In this document: positions 1 to 9,895 of the stretch, one piece after another | Layout: each line of letters begins with the position of its first letter | How positions within the stretch are numbered: the stretch's first letter is position 1 | Assembly: GCF_900107675.1 (NCBI RefSeq) | Contig: NZ_FNRI01000003.1 | Location: 124,001-188,000 of the forward strand | Length of the DNA stretch: 64,000 nucleotides | DNA from: Alistipes timonensis JC136 | GTDB taxonomy: Bacteria > Bacteroidota > Bacteroidia > Bacteroidales > Rikenellaceae | Reading direction: 5' to 3' | Program-made: the position numbers and the translations under genes | The notes under the pieces: generated by a model | Seen by the model: the letters and a program-made list of their open reading frames with translations, nothing else | What the model was told of the DNA's origin: nothing | The model's database searches: none

Positions 1-176
1 TGGTCGTCGAAGGCTCCGGCGTCGAGGTCGAGACCACCGACGGACGCAGGGAGCGTTACAACTACCTCGAAACGTTCATCATCCCGGCAGCCGCAGGCTC
101 CTACACGCTCTACAACGTGTCGGGAGGCGACCTGCTGATGGTCAAAGCCTTCGTGAAGGACTCCTACAAGCTGTAA
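1..176 (+). CDS. C-terminal fragment of a cupin protein, probably class I mannose-6-phosphate isomerase
   Basis: The window opens inside a gene. The frame starting at base 3 is open and ends at TAA 174-176, giving about 57 residues. The visible tail has the pattern L-E-T-F-I-I-P-A-A-A-G-S-Y followed by V-K-A-F, which resembles the last beta strands of the C-terminal cupin in class I mannose-6-phosphate isomerases of Bacteroidales. These interconvert mannose-6-phosphate and fructose-6-phosphate. The catalytic cupin and zinc ligands lie outside the window, so the call rests on a short stretch plus context: a sugar permease, a ROK kinase and a GH92 mannosidase follow on the same strand. Another sugar-phosphate isomerase of the cupin fold remains possible. 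Confidence 0.5.
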   Translation, partial: VVEGSGVEVETTDGRRERYNYLETFIIPAAAGSYTLYNVSGGDLLMVKAFVKDSYKL

Positions 177-203
177 ACAGAATTCCAACCCAAAACCCGA
201 ACC

Positions 204-1379
204 ATGAATAAAAAACACAGCCTGAGCCGCCTGCTGCCCGTGCTTTTCGGATTCTTCATCATGGGCTTCTGCGACGTGGTAGGCGTGGCGACAAGCTACG
301 TGCAGCAACATTTCGCGCTCTCGGAAAGCCTCGCGGGACTCATTCCCTCGATGGTCTTCCTGTGGTTCCTGCTGCTGGCCGTGCCGGTGGCCTTCTGGAT
401 GAACCGCATCGGCCGCCGCCGCATGGTGATCGTGGGCAACGTCATCACGATCGTCGGCATGCTCACGCCGCTGGCGGATTACTCGTTCGCCGCCTGTCTG
501 GCCGCCTTCGCCCTGCTGGGCATCGGCAACACGATCCTGCAGGTGTCGCTCAACCCCCTGCTGACGAACGTCGTCGACGGACGCGCCCTCTCCAGCTCGC
601 TGACCGCCGGACAGGTCATCAAAGCGGTCTCCTCGTTCAGCGGCCCCTTCATCGCCACCTTCGCCGCCTCGACGCTGGGCAACTGGATCTGGATGTTCCC
701 GATCTTCGCCGGAGCGTCGCTGATCTCGGCGCTGTGGCTGCTGGCCACCCCGATCGAAGAGTCCCCGGCCGAACGCTCGTCGTCGATGGGCGAGGTTTTT
801 TCAGTGCTCCGCGACCGGAAGATCCGGCTGCTCTTCCTCGGCATCGTCGCCATCGTGGGCATCGACGTCGGGCTGAACACACTGGCCCCGAAACTGCTGA
901 TCGAGCGGTGCGGCATGCCCCTCGAAAGCGCTGGCTACGGGTCGAGCGTCTACTTTTTCTGCCGGGTGATCGGAGCGTTCACCGGCACGCTGCTGCTGAC
1001 CCGCCTCTCCGACCGAACCTACTACTTCTCCCACATCCTGCTGGGAATCGCCGTGCTGGGTGCGCTCTACTTCGCACACAGCCGCTACGCCATCCTGATC
1101 GCCCTCGGAACGGAGGGATTCGCCTTCTCGAGCATCTTCGCCGTCATCTATTCCCAGGCGCTCAAACACATGCCCGCCCGGGCCAACGAAATCTCGGGAC
1201 TGATGATAACGGGCGTCTTCGGCGGTGCCGTCGTACCGCCCCTGATGGGCTTGCTGACCGACGCCGTGGGCTCGCAGGCCGGTTCGCTGGCCGTGCTCAC
1301 CCTCTTCGCACTCTACCTGCTGGGCTGCGGCCTGATGATCCGATCCGAAAAAACCGAAAACCATGTATCAGCACGATGA
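204..1379 (+). CDS. MFS sugar permease (FucP/FHS-like)
   Basis: This 391-residue protein is hydrophobic throughout, with about twelve predicted membrane segments. After the second segment it has the MFS loop signature N-R-I-G-R-R-R (about residues 67-73). The opening M-G-F-C-D-V-V-G-V-A resembles the fucose:proton symporter branch, whose members in Bacteroidales take up monosaccharides across the inner membrane. It starts 27 bases after the isomerase-like gene and its last 17 bases overlap the ROK kinase, so the three are probably cotranscribed. The GH92 enzyme downstream suggests mannose as substrate, which is inference from context. GlcNAc or another hexose cannot be excluded from sequence. 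Confidence 0.85.
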   Translation: MNKKHSLSRLLPVLFGFFIMGFCDVVGVATSYVQQHFALSESLAGLIPSMVFLWFLLLAVPVAFWMNRIGRRRMVIVGNVITIVGMLTPLADYSFAACLAAFALLGIGNTILQVSLNPLLTNVVDGRALSSSLTAGQVIKAVSSFSGPFIATFAASTLGNWIWMFPIFAGASLISALWLLATPIEESPAERSSSMGEVFSVLRDRKIRLLFLGIVAIVGIDVGLNTLAPKLLIERCGMPLESAGYGSSVYFFCRVIGAFTGTLLLTRLSDRTYYFSHILLGIAVLGALYFAHSRYAILIALGTEGFAFSSIFAVIYSQALKHMPARANEISGLMITGVFGGAVVPPLMGLLTDAVGSQAGSLAVLTLFALYLLGCGLMIRSEKTENHVSAR

Positions 1380-2472
1380 CAGAACGGTCGTAACGCTCGA
1401 CGCGGGCGGTACGAACTTCGTATTCGGGGCCATGCGGGGCTGTGAGTTCATCACCGAGCCCCTTTGCCGGCCTTCGAACTCCCACGACCTGGACCTGTGC
1501 CTGCGAACCCTCGTCGAAGGGTTCCGCGAGGTGATCTCCCGGCTCGACACACCTCCCGTGGCGATCAGCTTCGCATTCCCGGGACCGGCCGACTATCCCC
1601 ACGGGATTATCGGCGGCAACCTGCCCAACTTCCCGTCGTTCCGCGACGGCGTAGCCCTCGGGCCGTTCCTCGAGATGAAATTCGGCATCCCGGTCTTCAT
1701 CAACAACGACGGCAACCTCTTCGCCTACGGCGAGGCCATGGTCGGGGCGCTTCCGTGGGTCAATGCACAACTGGCCGCCGCCGGATCGCAGAAACGCTAC
1801 CGCAACCTGCTGGGCGTGACGCTCGGAACGGGATTCGGCTGCGGCGTGGTCATCGGCGGGGAGCTGCTGCTGGGCGACAACGCCTCGGGCGGCGACGTGT
1901 GGTGTTTCCGCAACGGCAAGCATCCCGAATACATCATCGAGGAGAGCGTCAGCATCCGGGCCGTAAAACGCGTCTACGCCGAGCGTTCGGGCGACACGGC
2001 CGACCTCACTCCGAAAGATATCTACGACATCGCCAAAGGCATGCGCCCGGGGAACGCCGCAGCGGCCCGGGAGAGTTTCGCCGAGCTCGGACGCGCGGCA
2101 GGCGACACGCTCGCCGCAGCCGCAACCATCGTCGACGGCATCATCGTCATCGGCGGCGGACTGACCGGCGCGGCGGAGTTTTTCGTTCCGGCGATGCTGG
2201 AAGAGATGCGCAGTCCGCTGAAGATGATGAACGGCACCTCTTTCTGTCGCATGCAGACCGAAGTGCTGAACCTCGACGACGAGGCGTCGCTCCGACGGTT
2301 CGTCTCCAACGGAGGACGGCCGCTGAAGGTCTACGGATCGGAAAAGGTCGTACTGTACGACGCCGGCAAGCAGATCGGGGTGACCGTCAGCCGGCTGGGA
2401 GCCAGCCGTGCCGTCTCCGTCGGCGCCTACGTCTACGCGCTCAACCACATCGGACAAACAGAATCCATTTGA
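1363..2472 (+). CDS. ROK-family sugar kinase
   Basis: This 369-residue protein has the ROK/ASKHA fold signatures. The phosphate-1 loop D13-A-G-G-T-N18 lies near the N-terminus. It also has F-I-N-N-D-G-N, containing the catalytic aspartate, then G-V-T-L-G-T-G-F-G-C-G, and finally V-I-G-G-G-L for adenosine binding. The usual ROK zinc-binding His/Cys cluster is not recognisable; the region after A-S-G-G-D-V-W-C-F diverges from it, so this belongs to a non-canonical branch. The ATG at 1363 overlaps the permease by 17 bases, indicating translational coupling. It would phosphorylate the imported hexose; mannokinase activity is inferred from the isomerase-like tail upstream and the mannosidase downstream. 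The protein is longer than the typical 300-320-residue sugar ROK. Confidence 0.85.
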   Translation: MYQHDDRTVVTLDAGGTNFVFGAMRGCEFITEPLCRPSNSHDLDLCLRTLVEGFREVISRLDTPPVAISFAFPGPADYPHGIIGGNLPNFPSFRDGVALGPFLEMKFGIPVFINNDGNLFAYGEAMVGALPWVNAQLAAAGSQKRYRNLLGVTLGTGFGCGVVIGGELLLGDNASGGDVWCFRNGKHPEYIIEESVSIRAVKRVYAERSGDTADLTPKDIYDIAKGMRPGNAAAARESFAELGRAAGDTLAAAATIVDGIIVIGGGLTGAAEFFVPAMLEEMRSPLKMMNGTSFCRMQTEVLNLDDEASLRRFVSNGGRPLKVYGSEKVVLYDAGKQIGVTVSRLGASRAVSVGAYVYALNHIGQTESI

Positions 2473-2501
2473 ACGAGATACAAACTAACCAAATACTTGC
2501 A

Positions 2502-5500
2502 ATGACCATGAAACAAAAACAACTTGACTTCCGCAGAGGACGGGCCATCCGGAACTTCGCCGCCCTTGTCTGCCTTCTGCTGCTGGGCGTCTCCGGAGTC
2601 CGGGCCCAGAGCCGGTACGAAGTTTCGGGCGCAGTCACGGACCGCAATGCACAACCCGTTGCGGGAGCCTCCATCGTGGAGAAGGGAACCAACCGCGGTA
2701 CGGTCACCTCGGCCGACGGCAGCTACACGATCCGCGTATCGTCGGACAAGGCCGTGCTGGTCTATTCGTTCTTCGGGTGCAAAACCCAGGAACTCGCCGT
2801 CGCAGGCCGCACACGGATCGACGTCACGCTGCAGGAGGATGCGATCGCCCTCGAAGAGGTCGTCGCCATCGGCTACGGCTCGATGAAGAAATCCGACCTT
2901 ACGGGAGCCGTCTCGTCGATCAAATCGGAACTGCTCGAAAACAAACCCATCGCCTCGTTCGACAACGCCCTGCGCGGCCAGATAGCCGGTGTGCAGGTAC
3001 GCCAGAACGACGGACAGCCGGGGGGGGGTGCGTCGATCCGCATCCGCGGCACGAGCTCGATCAACGGCACCAACGAACCGCTCTACGTGATCGACGGCGT
3101 GCCCCTGATCAGCGAATCGGTGACCGAGGGGCAAGGGCTGGTCATCAATCCGCTGTCGAGCCTCAGCACCAATGACATCGAGTCGATCGAGGTGTTGAAG
3201 GACGCCTCGGCGACCGCCATTTACGGAGCCCGCGGCGCCAACGGCGTCATCCTCGTCACGACGAAGAAGGGCCGCGAACAGCGCGGCGAGGTGCGTTTCA
3301 GCGCCACCCTCTCGCTCCAAACCCCCGAGCAGGCCTACACGATGCTCGACGGCGCACAACTTGCACAGCTGGGCAAAGAGGCTTACGAGAATGCCGGCAT
3401 GTCCGTTCCGGCCTATTTCCAGGACCCCAAGTCGGTGGTGACGCGCACCAACTGGCTGGACGAGATCTTCCGCACGGCCATCACACAGAACTATCAGGTG
3501 AATTTCGGCGGCGGATCGAAGAAGGTCACCTACAACTTCTCGGCCGGTTATTTCAACCAGGAGGGCATCCTCATCAATACCGATTTCAACCGTTACACGT
3601 TCCGCGGGCAGGTGGCGGCCGAGATCAACAAGTACATCAGCTTCGGCAGCACGATGGGTTACTCGCAGGTGCAGTCCGAGGGTTACGGAAACGCCGACCA
3701 GTCGTTGAGCCTGATCTCCATGGCCTACGACATGAACCCGGCGCTGCCCGTGTACGACGCCGAAGGCAACTACACCTTCCGCAACAACCTCTCCTCGTCG
3801 ACGGGCGTCTACGGCGGCAACCCCGTCGCCACGGCCCGCAAAGCCGATATGCAGAACCGCCAGAACCGCTTTACGGGCAACATCTACACCGACCTGAAGT
3901 TTCTGGGCGACGACCGGCTGGTGTTCCGCACGCAGTTCGGCGTGGACGACATCTTCAGCATGGACCGCATGTTCCTGCCCAATGACCTGGCGGTGGCGGT
4001 GGACGGCCCCGGCAAAGGCAACGTCGCCACGTTCAACACCAAAACGTGGGTTTGGGAGAACACCCTCACCTACAAGAACACCTGGGGCAAGCACAACCTC
4101 TCGGCCATGATCGGACAGACAGCCCAGAAATTCACCCAGACCGTCTTCCGGCTGGGCGTGAAGAACTTCGAGGACAACCGCCTCGGCTACCACGACCTGA
4201 GCGTCGGCAAGGATGTCTGGCTCAACCAGACGACCGATTCCGAGTGGGCGATGCTCTCCTACATCAGCCGCATCCACTACTCATTCGACAACCGCTACCT
4301 GTTCACCTTCACCGGCCGCGTGGACGGCTCGTCGAAATTCGGCGCCAACCACAAATACGGCTTCTTCCCCTCGGGGGCCTTCGCATGGCGCATCTCGGAG
4401 GAGAAATTCATGAAGGACATGAAGAGCGTCTCGAACCTCAAACTGCGCCTGAGCTACGGCGTAGTGGGCAATGCAGGCATCGCGCCCTACCAGTCGCAGG
4501 GTACGCTGGTTTCGGTGAAACCGCCCTTCGGCGACGGCGTCGCCAGCGGCGGACTGGCCCCGCTGACGCTGCCCAACGCCGACCTGGCGTGGGAGTCGAC
4601 CTCGCAGTTCGACGCGGGCATCGACATCGGCCTGTTCGACAACCGGCTGAGCATCACCGCCGACTACTACCGCAAATACACCACCGACCTGCTCTACGCA
4701 GTCGACCTGCCGATGTACTCGGGCTACATGTTCTCGATGCGCAACCTGGGCGACCTGAGCAACCGCGGTTTCGAGTTCTCGGTGACGGGCGTTCCCGTGA
4801 CGACGCGCCATTTCAACTGGACGTCGACCTTCAACATCGACACCAACGTCACCCGCATCGAGAAGCTCAACATCGCCGAGGGCGAATCGGCCGGCACGGG
4901 CGTGACCCGCATGGTGGTCGGCGACAAGCTGAACAACATCTGGGGCTACAAGACCAACGGCATCGCCCAGTTGGACGAGGACCTGACACAGGTGGCCCAG
5001 CTACCCAACCGTCCGATGGTGGCCGGCGAGCAGAAATACCAAGACATCAAAAAGGACGGCATCATCGACCTCAACGACGAGGTCATCCTGGGCAACCTCG
5101 CCCCGAAATTCTCGTTCGGGTTCAACAACAGCTTCTCGTACAAGAACTTCAACCTGAACCTCTTCCTGGAGGGCACCTACGGCAACGACGTAATCAACTA
5201 CACGCGCAAGGAACTGGAGTCGATGGACGGTTCGTACAACAACATCACCACGGTACTCGACCGCTGGACGCCGCAGAACCCCGGCGGAAAACTGCCCCGC
5301 GCCGACGCCGTGTCCAACTCGTCGGGCTTCTCCGACCGCTGGGTCGAGGACGGCAGCTACCTGCGCATCCGCGACCTGACGATCGGTTACACGATCCCCC
5401 GCAAGTCCCTGCGCGGTATCGCCAGCATCAATGTGTTCGTGTCGTTCGAAAACCTCTACACCTTCACCAAATACACGGGCAACGACCCCTCGATCGGCGG

Positions 5501-5567
5501 CGGCATCGACCAGAACCTCTATCCCACGTCGCGGAAATATTCGCTGGGCGTCTCGATGACTTTCTAA
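2502..5567 (+). CDS. SusC/RagA-type TonB-dependent outer-membrane importer
   Basis: The protein is 1021 residues long if it starts at ATG 2502; ATG 2508 is an equally good alternative. The frame is open much further upstream, but that part lies over the kinase gene and lacks a signal peptide. A signal peptide (residues 1 to about 35, ending V-R-A-Q) is followed by a carboxypeptidase-regulatory-like domain (about 38-115). Then come the TonB box E-E-V-V-A-I-G-Y-G, a plug with S-I-R-I-R-G-T-S-S-I and V-L-K-D-A-S-A-T-A-I-Y-G-A-R-G-A-N-G-V, and a long beta barrel ending in aromatic-rich S-L-G-V-S-M-T-F. It pairs with the SusD 14 bases downstream to import an oligosaccharide across the outer membrane. 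A nine-G run lies in the plug at codons 173-176. Confidence 0.95.
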   Translation: MTMKQKQLDFRRGRAIRNFAALVCLLLLGVSGVRAQSRYEVSGAVTDRNAQPVAGASIVEKGTNRGTVTSADGSYTIRVSSDKAVLVYSFFGCKTQELAVAGRTRIDVTLQEDAIALEEVVAIGYGSMKKSDLTGAVSSIKSELLENKPIASFDNALRGQIAGVQVRQNDGQPGGGASIRIRGTSSINGTNEPLYVIDGVPLISESVTEGQGLVINPLSSLSTNDIESIEVLKDASATAIYGARGANGVILVTTKKGREQRGEVRFSATLSLQTPEQAYTMLDGAQLAQLGKEAYENAGMSVPAYFQDPKSVVTRTNWLDEIFRTAITQNYQVNFGGGSKKVTYNFSAGYFNQEGILINTDFNRYTFRGQVAAEINKYISFGSTMGYSQVQSEGYGNADQSLSLISMAYDMNPALPVYDAEGNYTFRNNLSSSTGVYGGNPVATARKADMQNRQNRFTGNIYTDLKFLGDDRLVFRTQFGVDDIFSMDRMFLPNDLAVAVDGPGKGNVATFNTKTWVWENTLTYKNTWGKHNLSAMIGQTAQKFTQTVFRLGVKNFEDNRLGYHDLSVGKDVWLNQTTDSEWAMLSYISRIHYSFDNRYLFTFTGRVDGSSKFGANHKYGFFPSGAFAWRISEEKFMKDMKSVSNLKLRLSYGVVGNAGIAPYQSQGTLVSVKPPFGDGVASGGLAPLTLPNADLAWESTSQFDAGIDIGLFDNRLSITADYYRKYTTDLLYAVDLPMYSGYMFSMRNLGDLSNRGFEFSVTGVPVTTRHFNWTSTFNIDTNVTRIEKLNIAEGESAGTGVTRMVVGDKLNNIWGYKTNGIAQLDEDLTQVAQLPNRPMVAGEQKYQDIKKDGIIDLNDEVILGNLAPKFSFGFNNSFSYKNFNLNLFLEGTYGNDVINYTRKELESMDGSYNNITTVLDRWTPQNPGGKLPRADAVSNSSGFSDRWVEDGSYLRIRDLTIGYTIPRKSLRGIASINVFVSFENLYTFTKYTGNDPSIGGGIDQNLYPTSRKYSLGVSMTF
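3020..3028 (+). repeat. Poly-G tract (G9) inside SusC plug
   Basis: Nine consecutive G bases encode Pro-Gly-Gly-Gly (residues 173-176) of the first SusC. The frame is intact as read here. A change by one or two bases would truncate the transporter early. Confidence 0.9.
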
Positions 5568-5581
5568 GCTACTGACCAATA

Positions 5582-7135
5582 ATGATTACGAAAATGAAAA
5601 ACAGATTCATTCATACGATTTTCGGCCTGTCGCTGGGGCTCGCATCCTGCAGCGGGTTTCTCGACGAAGTGCCCCTGTCGAACGTGACGGACAAGAATTA
5701 CTACACCACCGAGTCGGACGCCGAAGGCGCCGTCAACGCCATTTACGAGACGGTGGGCATCGGTTCGGTCAGCCAGTGGCAGGGCACGGGCAATGCGAAC
5801 ACCCCCTACGGAGGCGTTTTCTACAACGACTTCTGGCTGTCGCAGGACCTCTTCTCGGACAACGCCCTCCACGACAACTGGCTCTACGCCAACTTCGACA
5901 ATTTCAGTCTTCCGGAGACCGACGGCAAGGTCAAAACGCTGTGGTACGCCTTCTACCGGGCCATCAACACCGCCAACATCGCCATCGACCGGATTCCGGC
6001 CATCGACATGGACCCCGACAAGCGCGATCACCTGGTGGGCGAGGCCCGCTTCTGGCGCGGCCTGCTCTATGCCGAAATGGTCAAAATGTGGGGCGACATG
6101 CCGCTGCGGCTGAAGCCCAGCGAATCGGTCGACGAACTGTTCGGCGTGGAGCGCACGGACCAAGTCGCCGTACTCGGCACGGTGATCGAAGACCTGCAGT
6201 TCGCCATCGACAACCTGATGGACAACTACCGGTCCGGCTACGGACGTGCCGACGTGCTGATGGCCAACGCCGTGATGGCAAAGGCATACCTGATCAAGGC
6301 CACCCGGACGCACGACGCTGCCGACTATCAGGCTGCCGCCGACTACGCCTATGAAGTAATCAAAACCGGGAAATACGACCTCTTCCCCGATTTCGCCGAC
6401 AACTTCGTCATCAGCAAAAAGCACGGCATCGAATCGGTCGTGTCGATCAACTACGGCGGCGACGACCTCTGGAAATCGCAGTTCAACGTCTCGCTGCTGC
6501 CCGCGGAGATTCGCCAGAACAGTCCCGGCGGCAACGAGGGCCCCTCGAACGCCAATTCGTGGATCGTTCCGACGGAGAACCTCTACAAGTCGTTCGCCGA
6601 GGGCGACACCCGGCGCGACGCGACGATCATGAAGGACTTCACCTACAGCGACGGATCGACCCTCGTCTTCGCGGAGAGCGCCAAGTATCCCTATTATTTC
6701 TGCAAGTTCTGGGACCGCGAGGCGGAGCCCAACGGCCAGAACTCGGACCAGAACTACCCCTACATGCGTTATTCGGAGTTGCTGCTGATCTACGCCGAGG
6801 CGCTGAACGAAGTGCACGACGGTCCCACGACCGAGGCTTACGACGCCATCAACAAGGTCCGCGACCGGGCCTTCCAGGACAACGGCTCGGGCGATCACGA
6901 TCTGAAGAACCTCGACTACGCCGGATTCCGCAAGGCGGTGCTCGACGAGCGCCGCTGGGAACTGGCGCTCGAAGGTTCGCGCTGGTTCGACCTCGTGCGC
7001 CTCTCGACGGATTTCGCCGGCGAGGTGAAGCGCGCCAAACCCGCCGCCTACGTTGCCGGCAAGCACAAGCTCTTCCCGATCCCGCAGTACGAGCGGCTGC
7101 TGAACAAGAAGATCACGCAGAACGACGGGTATTAA
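5582..7135 (+). CDS. SusD/RagB-type glycan-binding lipoprotein
   Basis: This 517-residue lipoprotein has the lipobox L-A-S-C at Cys23; a start at Met5 (5594) would also work. The mature N-terminus S-G-F-L-D-E-V-P and the D-A-E-G-A-V-N-A-I-Y segment are typical of the SusD N-terminal domain. The C-terminal half has the SusD signatures M-R-Y-S-E-L-L-L-I-Y-A-E-A-L-N-E and L-D-E-R-R-W-E-L-A-L-E-G-S-R-W-F-D-L. SusD proteins form the lid over the SusC barrel and bind ligand at the cell surface through TPR-like helices. The 14-base gap to SusC and the glycan-degrading genes behind it support one operon. The ligand is inferred to be a mannose-containing glycan. Confidence 0.95.
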   Translation: MITKMKNRFIHTIFGLSLGLASCSGFLDEVPLSNVTDKNYYTTESDAEGAVNAIYETVGIGSVSQWQGTGNANTPYGGVFYNDFWLSQDLFSDNALHDNWLYANFDNFSLPETDGKVKTLWYAFYRAINTANIAIDRIPAIDMDPDKRDHLVGEARFWRGLLYAEMVKMWGDMPLRLKPSESVDELFGVERTDQVAVLGTVIEDLQFAIDNLMDNYRSGYGRADVLMANAVMAKAYLIKATRTHDAADYQAAADYAYEVIKTGKYDLFPDFADNFVISKKHGIESVVSINYGGDDLWKSQFNVSLLPAEIRQNSPGGNEGPSNANSWIVPTENLYKSFAEGDTRRDATIMKDFTYSDGSTLVFAESAKYPYYFCKFWDREAEPNGQNSDQNYPYMRYSELLLIYAEALNEVHDGPTTEAYDAINKVRDRAFQDNGSGDHDLKNLDYAGFRKAVLDERRWELALEGSRWFDLVRLSTDFAGEVKRAKPAAYVAGKHKLFPIPQYERLLNKKITQNDGY

Positions 7136-7153
7136 CGAAATAATTCGAAATCG

Positions 7154-9874
7154 ATGAAAACGATAATCAGCATACTGGTCCTCGCGGCACTCTGTCCCCT
7201 GACGGGCCGGGCGGCGCAGAACAACATCGCCCCGCAGGCGCATGCCACCGTTTCGGACTCCCTGGGCGGGCAATACGGCGCCGAAGGACTGAACGACGGG
7301 GTGATCCGCTACGACGGACGCGGCGAATGGGCCTGCCAGGGGGCCGTGGCCTCATGGGGCGTGATGCACATGCCGTGGGCGCAACTGGAATGGGACGAGG
7401 AGGTGACCATCGAGCGCGTAGTGCTCTATGACCGCGTATCGCCCGAAGAGCATCTGGCCGGAGGCACGCTCCGCTTCAGCGACGGTTCGGAAGTCAGCGT
7501 AACGGGGATTCCCAACGACGGAAGCCCCCGGAGCGTGACGTTCACTCCCCGAAAGGTGAAATGGATGCGCTTCGAAGCGACCGACGGCGCGGGCAAAAAC
7601 ATCGGCCTCTCGGAGATCGAGGTCTTCCCGGCCCGGGACGAACGGACCTCCTACGTGGAGTGGGTCGATCCCTGGATCGAGACCACGCGCGGCCGCTGGT
7701 TCTTCTGCACCCCTGCGGCACGCCCAATGGGCATGGTGGCGGCGCACGCCTTCACCCGCAACAAGAACCAGGGCGGCGGCGGTTACAACTACAACTTCCC
7801 CGACATCCTGGGATTCACACAGGTCAACGACTGGATGGTTGCCGGGCCCAACGTCATGCCCGCCGCGGGCGACGTGGACCCGATGCAGGGCATGACCGGG
7901 TGGAAATCGCCTTTCAGCCATGAGAGCGAGATCATCCAGCCGGGTTACCACCGGCTTTACCTCGACCGTTACAACGCCTGGGTCGAATATACGGCGACGG
8001 ACCGCGCGGCGCTCTACCGCGTGAACTACACGAAAGGCGAGCAGGGCAAACTGCTCGTGGACGTGGGCAGCACGCTGGGCAACTGTTCGATGAACCGGGC
8101 CACACTCTACCGCATGAGCGACACGGTGATCCTCGGCGAACTGACGACGACGGACCGCTTCTGGGGCGGACCCGACAGCATCGCGCTATTCTTCGTGCTG
8201 GAGTGCAACCGGCCCTTCACGAGCGCCGACGGCTGGAACGAGAAGGGCGTGATGCCTTGCGCGGAAGCCATCGCGGGCGATCAGGCGGGCATGGTGCTCA
8301 ACTTCGATCTGAAGGAGTCCGGCGAGGTGCTCTTCAAAATCGGCATGTCGTACACGAGTCTGGAAAACGCCGTGGGCAACCTGAAAGCGGAGCTCGACGG
8401 ATGGGATTTCGACGCCGTACGCGGCGAGACGCAGGCCGTCTGGAACGAAATGCTGGGCCGCATGGCCGTCGAAGGCGGCAGCGAGGCACAGCGGATCAAA
8501 TTCTACACCGACCTGTGGCACGTGCTGCTGGGACGTCACAAGATCAACGACGTGAACGGCTGGTATCCCGACTACACGGGCGGGAAATACGTGGATAAAC
8601 GCACGCCCGACCCGATGAAACTGCGCCGCGTGGAACTCGATGCGAACGGCGCGCCGAAATTCAACATGTACGGCTTCGACGGCATCTGGCTCACGCAGTG
8701 GAACCTCAACGTCCTCTGGGGGCTGGCATGGCCCGAGATCATGGACGATTTCACGGCCTGTCTGGTGCAGTATGCCGACAACGGCGGCCTGCTGCCGCGC
8801 GGAGCCTGCGCGGGAGGCTACTCGTTCATCATGACAGGATGTCCGGCGACCAGCATGCTGGTAAGCGCCTATATGAAGGGTATCATGAAGAAAACCGACC
8901 CGCTGCACGCCTATGACGCGATCAAACGCAACCACCTGCCGGGCGGCATGATGAGCCACGAGAGCGCCGACGACCTGAAATTCTACATCCGCAACGGCTG
9001 GTGCCCCGGCAACGCGGGCAAGACGCTCGAATGGGCGTTCCAGGACTGGGGCCTGAGCCGCATGGCGGCGCGTCTGGGCAAGAAGGCCGACGCCCGGGAG
9101 TTCGAACGCCGCGCCCACGGATGGACGCCGCTGTTCAATGCCGAACAGGGGTTGATCCTCCCCAAAAAGCGGGACGGCGAATGGCTCCACCTCGATCCGC
9201 TGGACGGCCGGGGCTGGGTCGAAGCCAACGCCTGGCAGGGGACCTGGTCGGTATCGCACGACCTGCCGAAGCTTGTCGGACTGATGGGCGGAGGCGACGC
9301 TTTCTGCGACAAACTCAACTACGCCTTCGAACAGGCCCGGGACCTCGACTTCGTCTACGCTTACAGCGGCGGTTACGTGAGCTACGCCAACCAGCCCGGC
9401 TGTTCGAACGCCCATCTGTTCACCTACGGCGGCAAGCCCTGGCTCACGCAGTACTGGGTGCGCCAGGTCAAGGAGCGCGCCTACGGCGGCATCACCCCCG
9501 ACAAAGGTTACGGCGGCCACGACGAGGATCAGGGCCAGATGGGCGGCGTGAGCGCACTGATGGCCGTCGGCCTGTTCAGCGTCACGGGAACCGAATCCGA
9601 CGTGCCCTATTACGACATCACCTCGCCGATCTTCGACCGGGTGACCATCCGGCTCAACCCCGACTACTACCCCGGGGGCGAGTTCGTCATCACGACGCAC
9701 GACAATTCGGCCGACAACTGCTACATCCGCCGCGCCGAACTCAACGGCCGGCCGTGGGACTACGCCCAGTTCGACCACGAACAGTTCATCCGCGGCGGCA
9801 AGCTCGAGCTGTGGCTCGGCGAGCGGCCCAACATGGAGTGGGGCAAACTCAAATACCTGAATCCGAAACAATAA
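7154..9874 (+). CDS. GH92-family exo-alpha-mannosidase with N-terminal discoidin-like domain
   Basis: This is a 906-residue secreted protein with signal peptide residues 1 to about 20 (ending G-R-A-A-Q). Residues about 24-160 resemble an F5/8 type C (galactose-binding-like) domain. From about 165 the GH92 fold follows: V-D-P-W-I-E-T, then F-S-H-E-S-E-I-I-Q-P-G-Y-H-R, W-H-V-L-L-G-R-H, E690-A-N-A-W-Q and D790-E-D-Q-G-Q-M. GH92 enzymes are calcium-dependent inverting exo-alpha-mannosidases. E690 and D792 sit where the family acid and base motifs lie. Several surroundings differ from classic members: G-G-V follows the GQM motif where S-A-W is usual, and the N-terminal P-G-A-x-x-P-F-G motif reads C-T-P-A-A-R-P-M-G. 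It should release mannose from the imported or surface-bound glycan; linkage specificity cannot be read from sequence. Confidence 0.85.
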   Translation: MKTIISILVLAALCPLTGRAAQNNIAPQAHATVSDSLGGQYGAEGLNDGVIRYDGRGEWACQGAVASWGVMHMPWAQLEWDEEVTIERVVLYDRVSPEEHLAGGTLRFSDGSEVSVTGIPNDGSPRSVTFTPRKVKWMRFEATDGAGKNIGLSEIEVFPARDERTSYVEWVDPWIETTRGRWFFCTPAARPMGMVAAHAFTRNKNQGGGGYNYNFPDILGFTQVNDWMVAGPNVMPAAGDVDPMQGMTGWKSPFSHESEIIQPGYHRLYLDRYNAWVEYTATDRAALYRVNYTKGEQGKLLVDVGSTLGNCSMNRATLYRMSDTVILGELTTTDRFWGGPDSIALFFVLECNRPFTSADGWNEKGVMPCAEAIAGDQAGMVLNFDLKESGEVLFKIGMSYTSLENAVGNLKAELDGWDFDAVRGETQAVWNEMLGRMAVEGGSEAQRIKFYTDLWHVLLGRHKINDVNGWYPDYTGGKYVDKRTPDPMKLRRVELDANGAPKFNMYGFDGIWLTQWNLNVLWGLAWPEIMDDFTACLVQYADNGGLLPRGACAGGYSFIMTGCPATSMLVSAYMKGIMKKTDPLHAYDAIKRNHLPGGMMSHESADDLKFYIRNGWCPGNAGKTLEWAFQDWGLSRMAARLGKKADAREFERRAHGWTPLFNAEQGLILPKKRDGEWLHLDPLDGRGWVEANAWQGTWSVSHDLPKLVGLMGGGDAFCDKLNYAFEQARDLDFVYAYSGGYVSYANQPGCSNAHLFTYGGKPWLTQYWVRQVKERAYGGITPDKGYGGHDEDQGQMGGVSALMAVGLFSVTGTESDVPYYDITSPIFDRVTIRLNPDYYPGGEFVITTHDNSADNCYIRRAELNGRPWDYAQFDHEQFIRGGKLELWLGERPNMEWGKLKYLNPKQ

Positions 9875-9895
9875 CAACATCCAAAAACTACCGAC

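Noticed and set aside
1464..2501. N-terminal extension of the first SusC frame by 346 codons
   Set aside because: The extension overlaps the ROK kinase, is Arg/Pro-rich and places the signal peptide internally. The start at 2502 gives a normal SusC.
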